A stretch of 64,000 nt of DNA from Methylococcales bacterium. GTDB lineage: Bacteria > Pseudomonadota > Gammaproteobacteria > Methylococcales > Methylomonadaceae. The notes below the pieces were generated by a model. That model did no database searches. It worked only from the letters and a program-made list of their open reading frames with translations, and was not told the origin of the DNA. Below, piece after piece: positions 1 through 8,773 of this stretch. Position numbers and translations under genes: made by a program. Location: NCBI GenBank assembly GCA_023145835.1, contig JAGLDH010000049.1, positions 1-64,000 of the forward strand, written 5' to 3'. Every line of letters starts with the position of its first letter. Within the stretch, counting starts at the first letter, position 1.

Positions 1-11
1 AAATGACTCAT
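1..11 (-). CDS. First codons of a gene running off the left edge
   Basis: An ATG read on the minus strand at 11-9 opens a frame leaving the window after three full codons (Met-Ser-His). It is preceded by a good ribosome binding site, AGGAG, at 24-20 on the minus strand, eight bases from the ATG. It lies about 100 bases downstream of the minus-strand narK-like gene, so it may be the next gene of the same unit, for example nitrogen assimilation. The product cannot be determined from three codons. Confidence 0.5.
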
Positions 12-107
12 CGATTTTTCTCCTGGATTTTAGGGTAGTGATACAAATATTCTTAATTATAACTAGTTATTTAATGATATTCATTGATGATTATCATTAG
101 ATAAGTT

Positions 108-1721
108 TTACGGGTTGTAAAATTCACCATCTTTACGTAAATAAAACCACCAGTTAATCATAATGCATACAACATAAAAGGCTGCAAACCCCATAAGTGC
201 AACTTCTGGAGTGGTCGCCTTAATCTGCTCACCAAATACTTTAGGAATATAAAAAGCACCATAAGCAGCAACCGCAGAAGTCCAGCCTAAAACGGGCCCT
301 ACTTGTTCTTTAGGAAAAACCTGGGAAATAGTTCTAAAAGTTGAACCATTACCAATTCCTGTCGCTGTAAATAGAATTAAAAATATAATTAGAAAAGGTA
401 CAAAATATTCTTCGGGGGTTGCTGAGTTGTAAGCAGCCTTCATGTAATAGCCCACACCTGCAGCACTAATTACCATAACAAATGAACAAATATGAGTGAC
501 CCATGCTCCCCCAAATTTATCAGCAATCATCCCTCCAACCGGACGGATTAAGGCACCAATGAATGCTCCTGTCCAGGCATACATCAATGCGCTAGGGCCA
601 TTAGGGTTTGGGATGTCGTGGTTCATAACGCCATCGACCATGACATGTTGATAGCCAAAGATAACTTTAATTGCTAAGGGAAAGCACGCAGCAAATCCGA
701 TAAAAGAACCAAAAGTCATGGTGTATATAATGCTCATGACCCAAGTGTGTTTATTATCAAAAATCTTATATTGTCGCCCAAGGCTCTCACCTATCTGACC
801 AGGAATAATTTTTAACAAAGAAACAGTTAATGCAATCACAATAAATAATGCAATTTCTTTTGGGATATTAAAACCTGAACCATGAACAGATTCTGGCAAT
901 ATTAGCCATAAACCAAAAATAGCACTCATAAAACTGATTAACAGCATGCCAGTAATCATACTAAAACTAAGAATAGAGCCGCGTTGGATTGGCGATACTT
1001 GTTCTGTACGAATGTTATTCATACCAAACCAACCTAAGAAGGCAAGGGGAATGAGAAGAATTAACCAGATAAGGCCAGCATTTTGTATATACGTTTCAGT
1101 GCCTGCAGGGATTTTACCTACTAGTGTGCCAGAAGTAGATTTAAGGACCATGGAGTCTCCCCCTAATGAACCAAATAGACCAAAAGTCATAGAAAGAGGA
1201 ATCAGAATTTGCATGGTAGTAACACCAAAATTTCCTAACCCTGCATTTAAACCTAATGCCAACCCTTGTACTTTCTTTGGAAAGAAAAAGCTAATGTTTG
1301 ACATGGAAGATGCAAAGTTCCCCCCACCAAAACCAGAGAGTAAAGCCAAAACCTGAAATACCCAGAATGGTGTGTTTTGATCTCTTAGAGCAAGACCTGT
1401 CCCTAGAGCAGGTATCATTAACAGTGCTGTTGTAAAGAAAATAGTATTGCGACCACCACAAAGACGAATAAAAAAACTACTTGGGATACGTAAGGTAGCC
1501 CCTGTTAATCCAGCAATTGCCATTAAGGTGAATAATTCTGATTTTTCGTAAGGGAAACCAAGGTTCAGCATTTGTACTGTGATAATGCCCCAATATAACC
1601 AAATTGCAAATCCACAGAGTAAACTTGGAATAGAAATCCATAAATTTCTATTCGCAATTTTCTTGCCCTCAGATTCCCAGAAATCTGGATCTTCTACATC
1701 CCATTTTTTTAAATCAGCCAC
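108..1721 (-). CDS. narK: NarK-family nitrate/nitrite transporter (MFS, NNP family)
   Basis: Predicted inner-membrane nitrate/nitrite transporter of the major facilitator superfamily, 537 residues with about 12 hydrophobic segments. The glycine-rich nitrate signature GGGNFASSMSNISFFFP is near residues 134-150, followed by KKVQGLALGLNAGLGNFG, and a second glycine-rich copy (GIGNGSTFRTISQ) lies near residues 455-470. An aromatic/charged N-terminal tail (WDVEDPDFWE) precedes the first membrane segment. Start: GTG at 1721 with GGGAG nine bases upstream. It is divergent from the HPP-CBS gene, and another minus-strand gene starts just downstream at the window edge. Whether it imports nitrate for assimilation or exchanges nitrate and nitrite cannot be told without the missing neighbour. 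Confidence 0.88.
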   Translation of the reverse strand: MADLKKWDVEDPDFWESEGKKIANRNLWISIPSLLCGFAIWLYWGIITVQMLNLGFPYEKSELFTLMAIAGLTGATLRIPSSFFIRLCGGRNTIFFTTALLMIPALGTGLALRDQNTPFWVFQVLALLSGFGGGNFASSMSNISFFFPKKVQGLALGLNAGLGNFGVTTMQILIPLSMTFGLFGSLGGDSMVLKSTSGTLVGKIPAGTETYIQNAGLIWLILLIPLAFLGWFGMNNIRTEQVSPIQRGSILSFSMITGMLLISFMSAIFGLWLILPESVHGSGFNIPKEIALFIVIALTVSLLKIIPGQIGESLGRQYKIFDNKHTWVMSIIYTMTFGSFIGFAACFPLAIKVIFGYQHVMVDGVMNHDIPNPNGPSALMYAWTGAFIGALIRPVGGMIADKFGGAWVTHICSFVMVISAAGVGYYMKAAYNSATPEEYFVPFLIIFLILFTATGIGNGSTFRTISQVFPKEQVGPVLGWTSAVAAYGAFYIPKVFGEQIKATTPEVALMGFAAFYVVCIMINWWFYLRKDGEFYNP

Positions 1722-2005
1722 TTATAGCTCCCAATAATTCAGTATAACAATGTTAAATAACTATATACTAATTTTACTATTTTTTAAGGCCAAAAGCTTC
1801 TATTTTTTTCTTTATATCTATGCGGTAACGTATTGATAAACAAAGTAATAGCTTAGTGTATTACTGGGTTATTCGAGATAATCCTTATTTCTAGTTTATA
1901 TCAATCTAATTTATAAGGGCTTTTAGATTTTTACTTAATTTATAATTTATATTATTGTTTAAGGCTGGTAAATTATGTATTAACTATTTGCTTCGCTATG
2001 TTCAG

Positions 2006-3178
2006 ATGAAAAAAACTAATTTTTTAAAATACTTTGTTATTGATCCTGTTAATTTAAGTATTAAATTTAAACTTCTTTCTCTGCTTTCATGTTTTTGTTC
2101 AATTTTTTTTATTGCGCTAATTACCAAAGTTATTTCACCTTGGCCTGGTTATCCAATGATTGTTGCTTCTATGGGAGCTTCTGCAATCATTCTATTTTTT
2201 ATTCCTAGTAGTCCATTAGCTCAACCATGGCCATTTGTTGGAGGACAAATAGTTTCAGCTATCGTTGGTGTGGCTTGTGCTTTAAATATTCCAGAAGTTT
2301 CTACGGCTGCAGCAACTGCAGTAGGCGGTTCTATTTTCTTGATGTTGCTTTTACGCTGTCTACATCCTCCCGCTGCTGCAACTAGCTTAACCCCCATTAT
2401 GGCTGGAACGTCGATCACATCTCTTGGGTATTCTTTTGTTTTAGTTCCCGTTGCTGTTAATGTGTTTACGATGCTTTTCTTAGTTATTATCATTAACCGA
2501 TGGGTCATGAATAGAAATTACCCTAGCCCTTTACCCATTAAAAAAACATCCCACCAACGGCATACAGTATCCAAACCTAGTCATCACGTTGGGTTTGCGG
2601 AACAGGACTTGAGTTTAGCTATTGAACAAAGTAATGTCTTTATTGATATGACCCAAACTGAGTTAAGTCAGTTACTCACTCAAGCTGAAATAAATTCTTT
2701 TAAAAGACTAAAAGGTAATATTACTTGTGCTGATATTATGATTGAAGAACCTTTTTTCGTTGAATTTGGTACAGAAGTTGAGCAAGCTTGGCAAATTATG
2801 CAGAGTAATAAACTTAAAGCAATGCCAGTCATTGATAGAGCCAAACGAGTGATAGGAATGATTACCTGGAATGATTTTTTCAAGTTTATTGATTTGAATA
2901 CATTTGAAAGTTTTCAGGATAAATTTCGAAAATTTATTCAACGTACTGCTGACGTAAAAGCATCTAAACCAGAGGCTGTTGGTCTTATTATGTCGACAAC
3001 AGTCGTCACATTACTAGACACTACACATATTGCCGAACTTATTTCATTAATGTCCATGCATGGTTATAGGCAGATACCTATTGTCAATTCTGAGCAGCGC
3101 CTTGTTGGAATGGTTTATCAGGCAAATTTAATAGCTGCATTATATAACGAGCAATTAGCTCAAAAACACAAGGTCTAA
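2006..3178 (+). CDS. HPP-family membrane protein with C-terminal CBS pair
   Basis: Integral membrane protein of about 390 residues. The N-terminal half has four to five hydrophobic segments with the family motif (CLHPPAAATS) and the conserved PWPFVGG stretch. The C-terminal half carries two CBS domains (around IEEPFFVEFGTE and VVTLLDTTHIAEL), which usually sense adenine nucleotides. HPP proteins of plants and cyanobacteria have been linked to nitrite transport, and here the gene is divergent from a NarK transporter, so nitrite handling is a reasonable inference. Start: a longer frame opens with TTG at 1955, but ATG at 2006 gives the normal short N-terminus. The hemerythrin gene follows after 7 bases, which suggests co-transcription. 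Confidence 0.8.
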   Translation: MKKTNFLKYFVIDPVNLSIKFKLLSLLSCFCSIFFIALITKVISPWPGYPMIVASMGASAIILFFIPSSPLAQPWPFVGGQIVSAIVGVACALNIPEVSTAAATAVGGSIFLMLLLRCLHPPAAATSLTPIMAGTSITSLGYSFVLVPVAVNVFTMLFLVIIINRWVMNRNYPSPLPIKKTSHQRHTVSKPSHHVGFAEQDLSLAIEQSNVFIDMTQTELSQLLTQAEINSFKRLKGNITCADIMIEEPFFVEFGTEVEQAWQIMQSNKLKAMPVIDRAKRVIGMITWNDFFKFIDLNTFESFQDKFRKFIQRTADVKASKPEAVGLIMSTTVVTLLDTTHIAELISLMSMHGYRQIPIVNSEQRLVGMVYQANLIAALYNEQLAQKHKV

Positions 3179-3185
3179 ATTAGAT

Positions 3186-3608
3186 ATGGAAAATACCAAT
3201 GTTCTAGAATATGAGGCGATTCCTCAAGTAGCGATGGATGCAATGAATGAAGTGCATCGAAATGAGTTGGAAATTGTTAATAAGATAAATTCTGCAATCT
3301 CAGTAAAAGATGAAATAACAATAGATCAATTATGTCAAGAATGGTTGGAACATACTAAAGCACATTTTGATAGGGAAAACTCTTTGATGGAAAAATATAG
3401 CTTTCCTGCTTATCATTGTCATCATGGCGAACATGTTGAAGCTTTGTTAACTTTAGAGTCTCTTATTACTGCCTGGCTAGAGAAACATGATATAGAAGTA
3501 TTAGCCACGTATGTTCAAAAAACATGGCCTAGCTGGTATGTGAATCATATTTCAACCATGGACACAGTAACCTCTACTTTTATTAAAGGGTGTATGTCAA
3601 AAGAATAG
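3186..3608 (+). CDS. Bacteriohemerythrin
   Basis: Single-domain hemerythrin of 140 residues, a non-heme di-iron O2-binding protein of the cytoplasm. The ligand set is visible with family spacing: His24, His60 and Glu64 (HFDRE), His79 and His83, then His121 and Asp126 (HISTMD). In methanotrophs such proteins are thought to buffer or deliver O2 to the methane monooxygenase system; NO scavenging is another proposal. It starts 7 bases after the HPP-CBS stop, so it is probably co-expressed with it. Its length is typical, with no signal peptide or fused signalling domain. Confidence 0.85.
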   Translation: MENTNVLEYEAIPQVAMDAMNEVHRNELEIVNKINSAISVKDEITIDQLCQEWLEHTKAHFDRENSLMEKYSFPAYHCHHGEHVEALLTLESLITAWLEKHDIEVLATYVQKTWPSWYVNHISTMDTVTSTFIKGCMSKE

Positions 3609-3791
3609 GGGGATACAGAAAAAAATTACGATAAATCTTATATTTATTGTTGTATACTTCAATCAGTCGGAGACAGGTGATAGTTAGAATGGGTATCAGT
3701 TGCTAGGCTTTTTAAATAATGGTTTTGTCGTTTCTACCTCAGCGCAAAACCTATCGATTATTTTAATGAGGTGAAAATTGGAGAAATTGAT

Positions 3792-4319
3792 ATGAATAGT
3801 CTTACAGCACTTTCTGTTAGCATTGGGGTTCTAGCAGGACTTGCAACTTTTTTAGCAGTGGGGCCTCTTGCTGGTGTTTTTTTTATATGGGCTCTAACAA
3901 TTGCATGGGCAGCTTATTTTGCTTTAGGGGGTAATGATGAAGCAGCTAAAAATACTGCAGTCTGTGGTGTTTTTGGTGTGGTTATGGCTTGGTATGCTGC
4001 TGTTTTACTAACAAAAATTCCTGCTGATGCAGTTCTTGGTTTTCCTTTGATGGCCGGGATCGTTGTGACTATTTCTGTTATTGTTTCTTGCCTTGCAGCT
4101 AATTTAAAAGTTCTTTCTTGTATACCAGCGACAGTACTTGGCTATTCAGCAACATTTGCTTATATGTTACAAACACCTGATATTCTTACACCGGACGTAC
4201 TTCTTGGTGCCGAATGGAGCAATCCTTTACTGGTGATTTCTTTCTCTTTAATTGCGGGTGTTGGTTTCGGAATTGCCTCTGCGAAATTAGCAGCTAAGTG
4301 GACCACTATTGCTGATTGA
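3792..4319 (+). CDS. DUF1097-like integral membrane protein
   Basis: Small hydrophobic protein of about 175 residues with around five to six membrane segments rich in Gly, Ala and Val. It resembles DUF1097 membrane proteins, whose function is not known. Start: GTG at 3771 would add seven residues, but ATG at 3792 is preceded by GGAG at proper spacing, so I use the ATG. It ends 110 bases before the convergent ispG stop, with a strong hairpin between. It lies 180 bases after the hemerythrin gene, likely with its own promoter. No catalytic motif is seen. Confidence 0.65.
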   Translation: MNSLTALSVSIGVLAGLATFLAVGPLAGVFFIWALTIAWAAYFALGGNDEAAKNTAVCGVFGVVMAWYAAVLLTKIPADAVLGFPLMAGIVVTISVIVSCLAANLKVLSCIPATVLGYSATFAYMLQTPDILTPDVLLGAEWSNPLLVISFSLIAGVGFGIASAKLAAKWTTIAD

Positions 4320-4394
4320 TTTTAATGAATAGTTTTTTGATTAAGTAAGAATGACAACCATGAAGTTTGTCCATTCGTTCTTGATTGTAAAAAT

Positions 4395-4423
4395 TGTAGG
4401 TGCTGAAAATATCAGCACCTACA
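4395..4423. terminator. Bidirectional hairpin between convergent genes
   Basis: A perfect 12-bp stem (TGTAGGTGCTGA / TCAGCACCTACA) with a 5-base loop sits between the plus-strand DUF1097 gene and the minus-strand ispG. It has only short A/T flanks rather than a long T run. Its position between convergent stops makes a shared terminator the most likely role. Confidence 0.7.
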
Positions 4424-4429
4424 AAGTAT

Positions 4430-5650
4430 TTAGTTAACACCATAGTGTGACTCTATATACCTTTCAACTAACTCCTGAAATTCTTCGGCTATTCTGTCGC
4501 CTTTTAAAGTGACTGTTTTTACACCATCTTCATAAACAGGTGCTACAGGGCTTTCTCCCGTACCAGGCAAGCTAATTCCAATATTGGCATTTTTACTTTC
4601 ACCTGGGCCGTTTACAACACACCCCATCACAGCAACTTCCATTTCTTCTACACCTTTGTATTTTTCTTTCCAAATTGGCATGTGAGAACGTAAATAAGCT
4701 TGAATATCTTGTGCTAATTTTTGAAAATAGTCACTGGTTGTTCTTCCGCAACCCGGGCAGGCGATTACCATCGGTGTAAATGAACGAAACCCCATGGTTT
4801 GAAGAATTTCTTGAGCAACAACAACTTCGGTTGTTCTAGCTCCTCCAGGCTCAGGCGTTAGTGAAATACGAATAGTATCTCCAATACCTTGTTGCATAAG
4901 AATAGATAAAGCCGCTGAGGAGGAAACAATTCCTTTAGATCCCATACCTGCTTCCGTAAGGCCTAAATGTAATGCATAGTCACAACGAGTTGATAAATCT
5001 TGGTAGATATTAATCAATTCTTGAACGTTACTGATTTTACAAGATAGAATTATTTTGTCTGACCCTAAACCATACTCCTCTGCTTTAGCAGCACTTTCTA
5101 ATGCAGAAAGTACAATAGCTTCTCGAGTAATAGCAGGAAGTTCTTGAGGCGTATCTTTAAGTCTATTTTCATCTAATAAACGTGTGAGTACTGATTGGTC
5201 AAGACTACCACCATTAACGCCAATTCGAACAGGTTTGTTATATTTGCAAGCAAATTCAATCATCTGTTGAAACTGAGGATCGCGGCTTTTACCACGACCA
5301 ACATTACCTGGGTTAATTCTATATTTGGCTAATGTTTCTGCACATGCTGGATATTTATCTAATAGTTTATGTCCATTAAAATGAAAATCGCCAACAATGG
5401 GAACCGAAAAACCTTTTTGAACTAATTGATTATGTACCTCAGGAACAGCCTTCGCAGCTTCTTCAGTATTAACGGTTACCCTGACCAATTCAGATCCAGC
5501 ATTAGATAGTTCAATGATTTGTTTAACTGTTCCAGCAATATCGGCTGTGTCTGTATTAGTCATTGATTGCACAACAATAGGTGCACCACCACCCACTTTA
5601 ATATTGCCAACTAAGACTTGATGAGTTTGTTTTCTTGGTTTAATAGACAT
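4430..5650 (-). CDS. ispG: 4-hydroxy-3-methylbut-2-en-1-yl diphosphate synthase (IspG/GcpE)
   Basis: Iron-sulfur enzyme of the MEP isoprenoid pathway. It reductively converts methylerythritol cyclodiphosphate to HMBPP and so feeds squalene and quinone synthesis. About 406 residues, cytoplasmic. Visible features are the N-terminal [12 protein letters not shown] substrate-binding stretch, NPGNVGRG, and the C-terminal cluster ligands CPGCGRT and CVVNGPGES. The frame is open 37 codons further upstream (to 5761), but that extension is hydrophobic and unlike the family, so the start is set at the ATG before [11 protein letters not shown]. No clear Shine-Dalgarno is present. The gene stands alone. 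Confidence 0.95.
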   Translation of the reverse strand: MSIKPRKQTHQVLVGNIKVGGGAPIVVQSMTNTDTADIAGTVKQIIELSNAGSELVRVTVNTEEAAKAVPEVHNQLVQKGFSVPIVGDFHFNGHKLLDKYPACAETLAKYRINPGNVGRGKSRDPQFQQMIEFACKYNKPVRIGVNGGSLDQSVLTRLLDENRLKDTPQELPAITREAIVLSALESAAKAEEYGLGSDKIILSCKISNVQELINIYQDLSTRCDYALHLGLTEAGMGSKGIVSSSAALSILMQQGIGDTIRISLTPEPGGARTTEVVVAQEILQTMGFRSFTPMVIACPGCGRTTSDYFQKLAQDIQAYLRSHMPIWKEKYKGVEEMEVAVMGCVVNGPGESKNANIGISLPGTGESPVAPVYEDGVKTVTLKGDRIAEEFQELVERYIESHYGVN

Positions 5651-5827
5651 GTTGATTTTTTCTAAATTAAATGATTCGTACCTTAAGATGCCGAGTGTAA
5701 TTAAGTTGGTAATAGGTGCGCTGAATATTATTTTAATAATTAACAATGGTTTTGAAAACACAATTGACTATCATTTGATAAATAAGCAATAAGAGTTAAA
5801 TATTTATACTGCTTAATTGTACTCTAT

Positions 5828-6031
5828 ATGGTATTGACAGAAGAGCTAAATTGCAAAAGTGGATATAAACAAATTGTAAGAGAACTTATTATTTCATTCA
5901 TTCAGAGTGAGGTAAGTCATCAAAAAGGATTAGGGGAATGTGATTGGAGTATAGTGGAAAAAATTAAACTATGTTATAAAGTGAATTATAATATTATTAT
6001 ATACCAATTATATTTAAAGCTCTATTTATGA
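5828..6031 (+). CDS. Doubtful small ORF (67 codons)
   Basis: Open frame in the 535-base gap between ispG and the 88-residue hypothetical gene. It begins MVLTEELN and has a mixed, moderately polar first half (GYKQIVRELIISFIQSE). It then turns into an AT-rich Ile/Tyr/Leu tail that looks non-coding or frameshifted. No ribosome binding site precedes the ATG. It may be a degraded gene fragment or chance; I recognise no family. The rest of the gap (5651-5827 and 6032-6185) holds nothing I can identify. Confidence 0.2.
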   Translation: MVLTEELNCKSGYKQIVRELIISFIQSEVSHQKGLGECDWSIVEKIKLCYKVNYNIIIYQLYLKLYL

Positions 6032-6185
6032 GATATTCTTAAGTAACAATAGATACAGACGACATAAATGAAAATCTATACATTGATATTAAATAATAAT
6101 CATCCTGTTTGAGTTCTATATCACAGAAAAAGCAGGGGCTTAACGTTAGGATTTAGCAAGTGTATTTTGAAGAGAGGTAAATAAA

Positions 6186-6452
6186 ATGGTTTTATCACGA
6201 CAAGCAAAGCAATCTTTTTTTTCTTGGGTAAAAAAACATTTACTATTGGATAGGGCTGAGTTACGGGGTCATGATGATGTTAGTAAACAAGATGCTCTTA
6301 ATGCAGTAACCATATTAAAAAAATATAAAACAAATGTTCATGATTTTACAGATGGAATTGTTGATTTTTGGCCATTACCCAAAAGAGTGATGGAGCGTTA
6401 TCATATTGATGATGTTGATCAGTTAAATGAATGGCTGGATGATATTTATTAA
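6186..6452 (+). CDS. Small hypothetical protein (88 aa)
   Basis: Soluble, charged 88-residue protein starting with ATG at 6186, preceded by a good purine-rich site (GAGAGG, seven bases away). It contains an aromatic segment DFWPLPKRVMERYHIDD in the C-terminal third and ends in acidic NEWLDDIY. No signal peptide, membrane segment or known motif is seen and I do not recognise the family. It is probably a real gene because of the ribosome site and balanced composition. It lies upstream of the cobalamin-controlled btuB unit but is separated from it by that unit's own promoter. Confidence 0.6.
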   Translation: MVLSRQAKQSFFSWVKKHLLLDRAELRGHDDVSKQDALNAVTILKKYKTNVHDFTDGIVDFWPLPKRVMERYHIDDVDQLNEWLDDIY

Positions 6453-6560
6453 GTCTTAGTTGAGGGGAGGGTGGTAAGGTATTTTTTTTTATATAAAATA
6501 GATGATTAACTTGTCGGTAAGTTCTCTCTAAACACTTTTAAATATAAAAACGCTGCTTTA

Positions 6561-6572
6561 CCCCCCCCCCCC
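6561..6572. repeat. C12 homopolymer tract upstream of the btuB promoter
   Basis: Twelve consecutive C residues in otherwise AT-rich intergenic DNA. The tract ends 10 bases before the -35 box of the promoter assigned to the B12 riboswitch unit. Tracts like this are prone to slipped-strand length change and could alter spacing to any upstream activator site. Confidence 0.9.
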
Positions 6573-6582
6573 AATTAAATGC

Positions 6583-6610
6583 TTGACCAATACAATAAAT
6601 TACCTATAAT
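6583..6610 (+). promoter_or_regulatory. Sigma70-type promoter of the riboswitch-btuB-btuM unit
   Basis: TTGACC at 6583-6588 and TATAAT at 6605-6610 are separated by 16 bases. Transcription would start near 6617, just before the conserved cobalamin riboswitch. This fits a riboswitch-led transcript for btuB. Confidence 0.75.
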
Positions 6611-6626
6611 TCCTCTCCTTCTTTCT

Positions 6627-6850
6627 GGTGTCTACAAATAATTTTGTAGCTTAATAGGGAAGTCGGTGCGTATTTTATCGCTCTTCCGACGCTGCCCCCG
6701 CAACGGTAGATAAGTAAGAAGCAGTCGAATTCCATTGTATCAGTTGATATCGGAAGGTCGCTGTTAAGCGTAAGCACTTATAAGTCCGGAGACCTGCCTT
6801 AAAAGACTATCGCTACAGCAGAGGGCTGTGAACGAGACAGGCAAACAATT
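6627..6850 (+). ncRNA. Cobalamin riboswitch (AdoCbl/B12 aptamer)
   Basis: The conserved core is present: GCTGCCCCCGCAACGGTA at 6691-6708 and the B12 box AGTCCGGAGACCTGCC at 6783-6798. A 5' GGTG segment and a TTGTAG/CTACAA pairing lie upstream (about 6627-6655). The element sits between a strong promoter and btuB; the region after the B12 box (about 6800-6919) can hold the expression platform and ends near the btuB ribosome site. Binding of a cobalamin normally lowers expression of B12 uptake genes. The exact ends are approximate. Confidence 0.93.
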
Positions 6851-6919
6851 GTGTCGTCTATTCTTTGAGTCTTCCCTGTGATTTTTATACTATTTGCGCA
6901 GGATGGCGCAGAGGATTTT

Positions 6920-8752
6920 ATGAATAATTTTTCTAGTTCTATGGTGCTGCTAGGTTTTTCTGGCCTAGTGTTGGCAGTAGAACCGCAATCTTTATCCCCT
7001 TTAACAATTACTGCAACACGTACAGACCAGGATACACGTCTGGTTTCATCAACTCTGATCAATCGAGATGATATAGAGCAGTTACAAGCAAAAACTGTAG
7101 AAGAAGCTTTGCGTGGAATAGCTGGGGTTAATATTGTTAATAATGGTGGGCTGGGAAAAAATACATCTATTTTTTTACGCGGTACAAATTCAGATCATGT
7201 CTTGGTATTAATTGATGGTGTTCGAGCAGGTTCTGCCACTCTTGGTAGCACAGCATTCCATCATTTACCTATGAATGAGATTGATAGTATTGAGGTAATC
7301 CGCGGGCCACGATCTAGCTTGTATGGTTCGGAAGCATTAGGTGGTGTTATCCATATTCGCACACGTAAAGGGGCTGATGTTATTGCCAAACCTTTCTTTA
7401 GTTTTGGAATGGGAAGTCATGACCACTACCAGGTGAGTGCAGGCGTTTCTGGTAATTATAAGGATACGTGGTACAGCCTGAATCTTGGCCATGAAAAAAG
7501 TAATGGTATTGATTCTTGTTCTGGTAGTTCCTCCGAATTTTTTGGTTGCTTTACTGAAGAGCCTGATGCCGACGGTTATCGTAATGAATCAGGGTCTTTG
7601 CGCTTGGGGCACAAGTTTGGTGATTGGTTAACATTGGATGGCCATGCTCTTTATTCAACGGGAGATACTCATTTTGATGGCAGTTTTCAAAATCAGTCTG
7701 ACTTTGTGGAACAAGTCTTTGGTGGGAAAGCTAAGATTCAGGTGACTGATGACTGGGCTTTAACCTTAAATGGAGGTGAAAGTCGTGACCGGTCAATAAG
7801 TGGTCTAGATGGGGTAGAAACAGATTCTTTTAATACCCAGAGAATTTCATTTTCTGCACAAAATGATTTTACTTTTTTAAAGGATCATATTCTGTCACTA
7901 GGCTATGATTATTTGATTGATAAAGTAGATAGTTCCACTTCTTATGATGAATCCTCACGTGATAATCATGCCTTTTACACTCAGTATCAAGGGCAGTATT
8001 TACAACACCAACTTATTCTTGGGTTTCGTCAAGATCATAATGAGCAGTTTGGCCGTCATTCAACATGGAATGCAGCTTGGGGCTATCAATTTAGGAATGG
8101 TGTAGCATTTTCTGCGTCTTATGGTACAGCGTATAAAGCACCCACATTTAATCAACTATATTTTTCAGGTTTTGGAAATGCCAATTTAATTCCAGAACGA
8201 TCTCGAAGCTATGAGATTGGCCTTAGCGGACAACATCCATGGGGTAACTGGTCAATTAATAGTTACTTAACTTATATTAGCAGCCTCATCGCTTTTGATA
8301 GCGATGTAAATCTACCCAATAATATTGATAAAGCTCGTATTGTTGGTGTGGAATTGATGGCAGATACACGAATTTATGATTTTGATATTCGAGCTAACCT
8401 GACGTTACAGAACCCAGAAAACCTAGGAGGTGGAAGGAATAATGGGAATTTATTGGCTCGCCGAGCTGAAGAAATTTTTCGTCTTGATGTTGATCGTCGT
8501 TGGGGTGACTTTGGCTTTGGTACTACTTTAACAGCTGAAGGCAGCCGCTATGATAACCTATCGAATAGTCGTAAAATCGGAGGTTTTGTCATCCTGGGTT
8601 TCCGTGCTGAATATGAATTGTTTGACCAAGTGCGTTTGCAAGCCAAAGTAAATAATATACTGAATAAGCACTATCAAACTGCATCAGGTTATAATCAAGA
8701 TCAATTGAATGTATTCTTTACTATACTTTATAGTCCAGAGTTAGGTATTTAA
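6920..8752 (+). CDS. btuB: BtuB-type TonB-dependent cobalamin receptor
   Basis: Outer-membrane beta-barrel receptor for vitamin B12, about 610 residues, the usual BtuB size. After a short signal sequence ending near LAVEP comes the TonB-box-like TITATRTDQ. The plug domain has RGTNSDHVLVLIDGVRAGS and IEVIRGPRSSLYGSEALGGVI, and a barrel follows to the C-terminus. The frame is open from 6878, but ATG at 6920 has GAGG five bases upstream and gives a signal peptide directly. It is controlled by the cobalamin riboswitch in front and followed 21 bases later by btuM. The extreme C-terminus ends in GI instead of an aromatic residue, which is slightly unusual for outer-membrane proteins. Confidence 0.92.
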   Translation: MNNFSSSMVLLGFSGLVLAVEPQSLSPLTITATRTDQDTRLVSSTLINRDDIEQLQAKTVEEALRGIAGVNIVNNGGLGKNTSIFLRGTNSDHVLVLIDGVRAGSATLGSTAFHHLPMNEIDSIEVIRGPRSSLYGSEALGGVIHIRTRKGADVIAKPFFSFGMGSHDHYQVSAGVSGNYKDTWYSLNLGHEKSNGIDSCSGSSSEFFGCFTEEPDADGYRNESGSLRLGHKFGDWLTLDGHALYSTGDTHFDGSFQNQSDFVEQVFGGKAKIQVTDDWALTLNGGESRDRSISGLDGVETDSFNTQRISFSAQNDFTFLKDHILSLGYDYLIDKVDSSTSYDESSRDNHAFYTQYQGQYLQHQLILGFRQDHNEQFGRHSTWNAAWGYQFRNGVAFSASYGTAYKAPTFNQLYFSGFGNANLIPERSRSYEIGLSGQHPWGNWSINSYLTYISSLIAFDSDVNLPNNIDKARIVGVELMADTRIYDFDIRANLTLQNPENLGGGRNNGNLLARRAEEIFRLDVDRRWGDFGFGTTLTAEGSRYDNLSNSRKIGGFVILGFRAEYELFDQVRLQAKVNNILNKHYQTASGYNQDQLNVFFTILYSPELGI

Positions 8753-8773
8753 AATTATTACAGAGGTATTTTT

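Noticed and set aside
946-1356. 136-codon plus-strand ORF
   Set aside because: It lies fully inside narK on the opposite strand and is proline/arginine-biased, a shadow of the hydrophobic gene.
1722-2005. FNR or NarL sites between narK and the HPP gene
   Set aside because: The divergent 284-base spacer is AT-rich, but I could not find a convincing full FNR palindrome or paired NarL heptamers.
4430-5761. Long ispG starting at 5761
   Set aside because: The first 37 residues are hydrophobic, unlike the family, and the conserved N-terminus begins right after the ATG at 5650.
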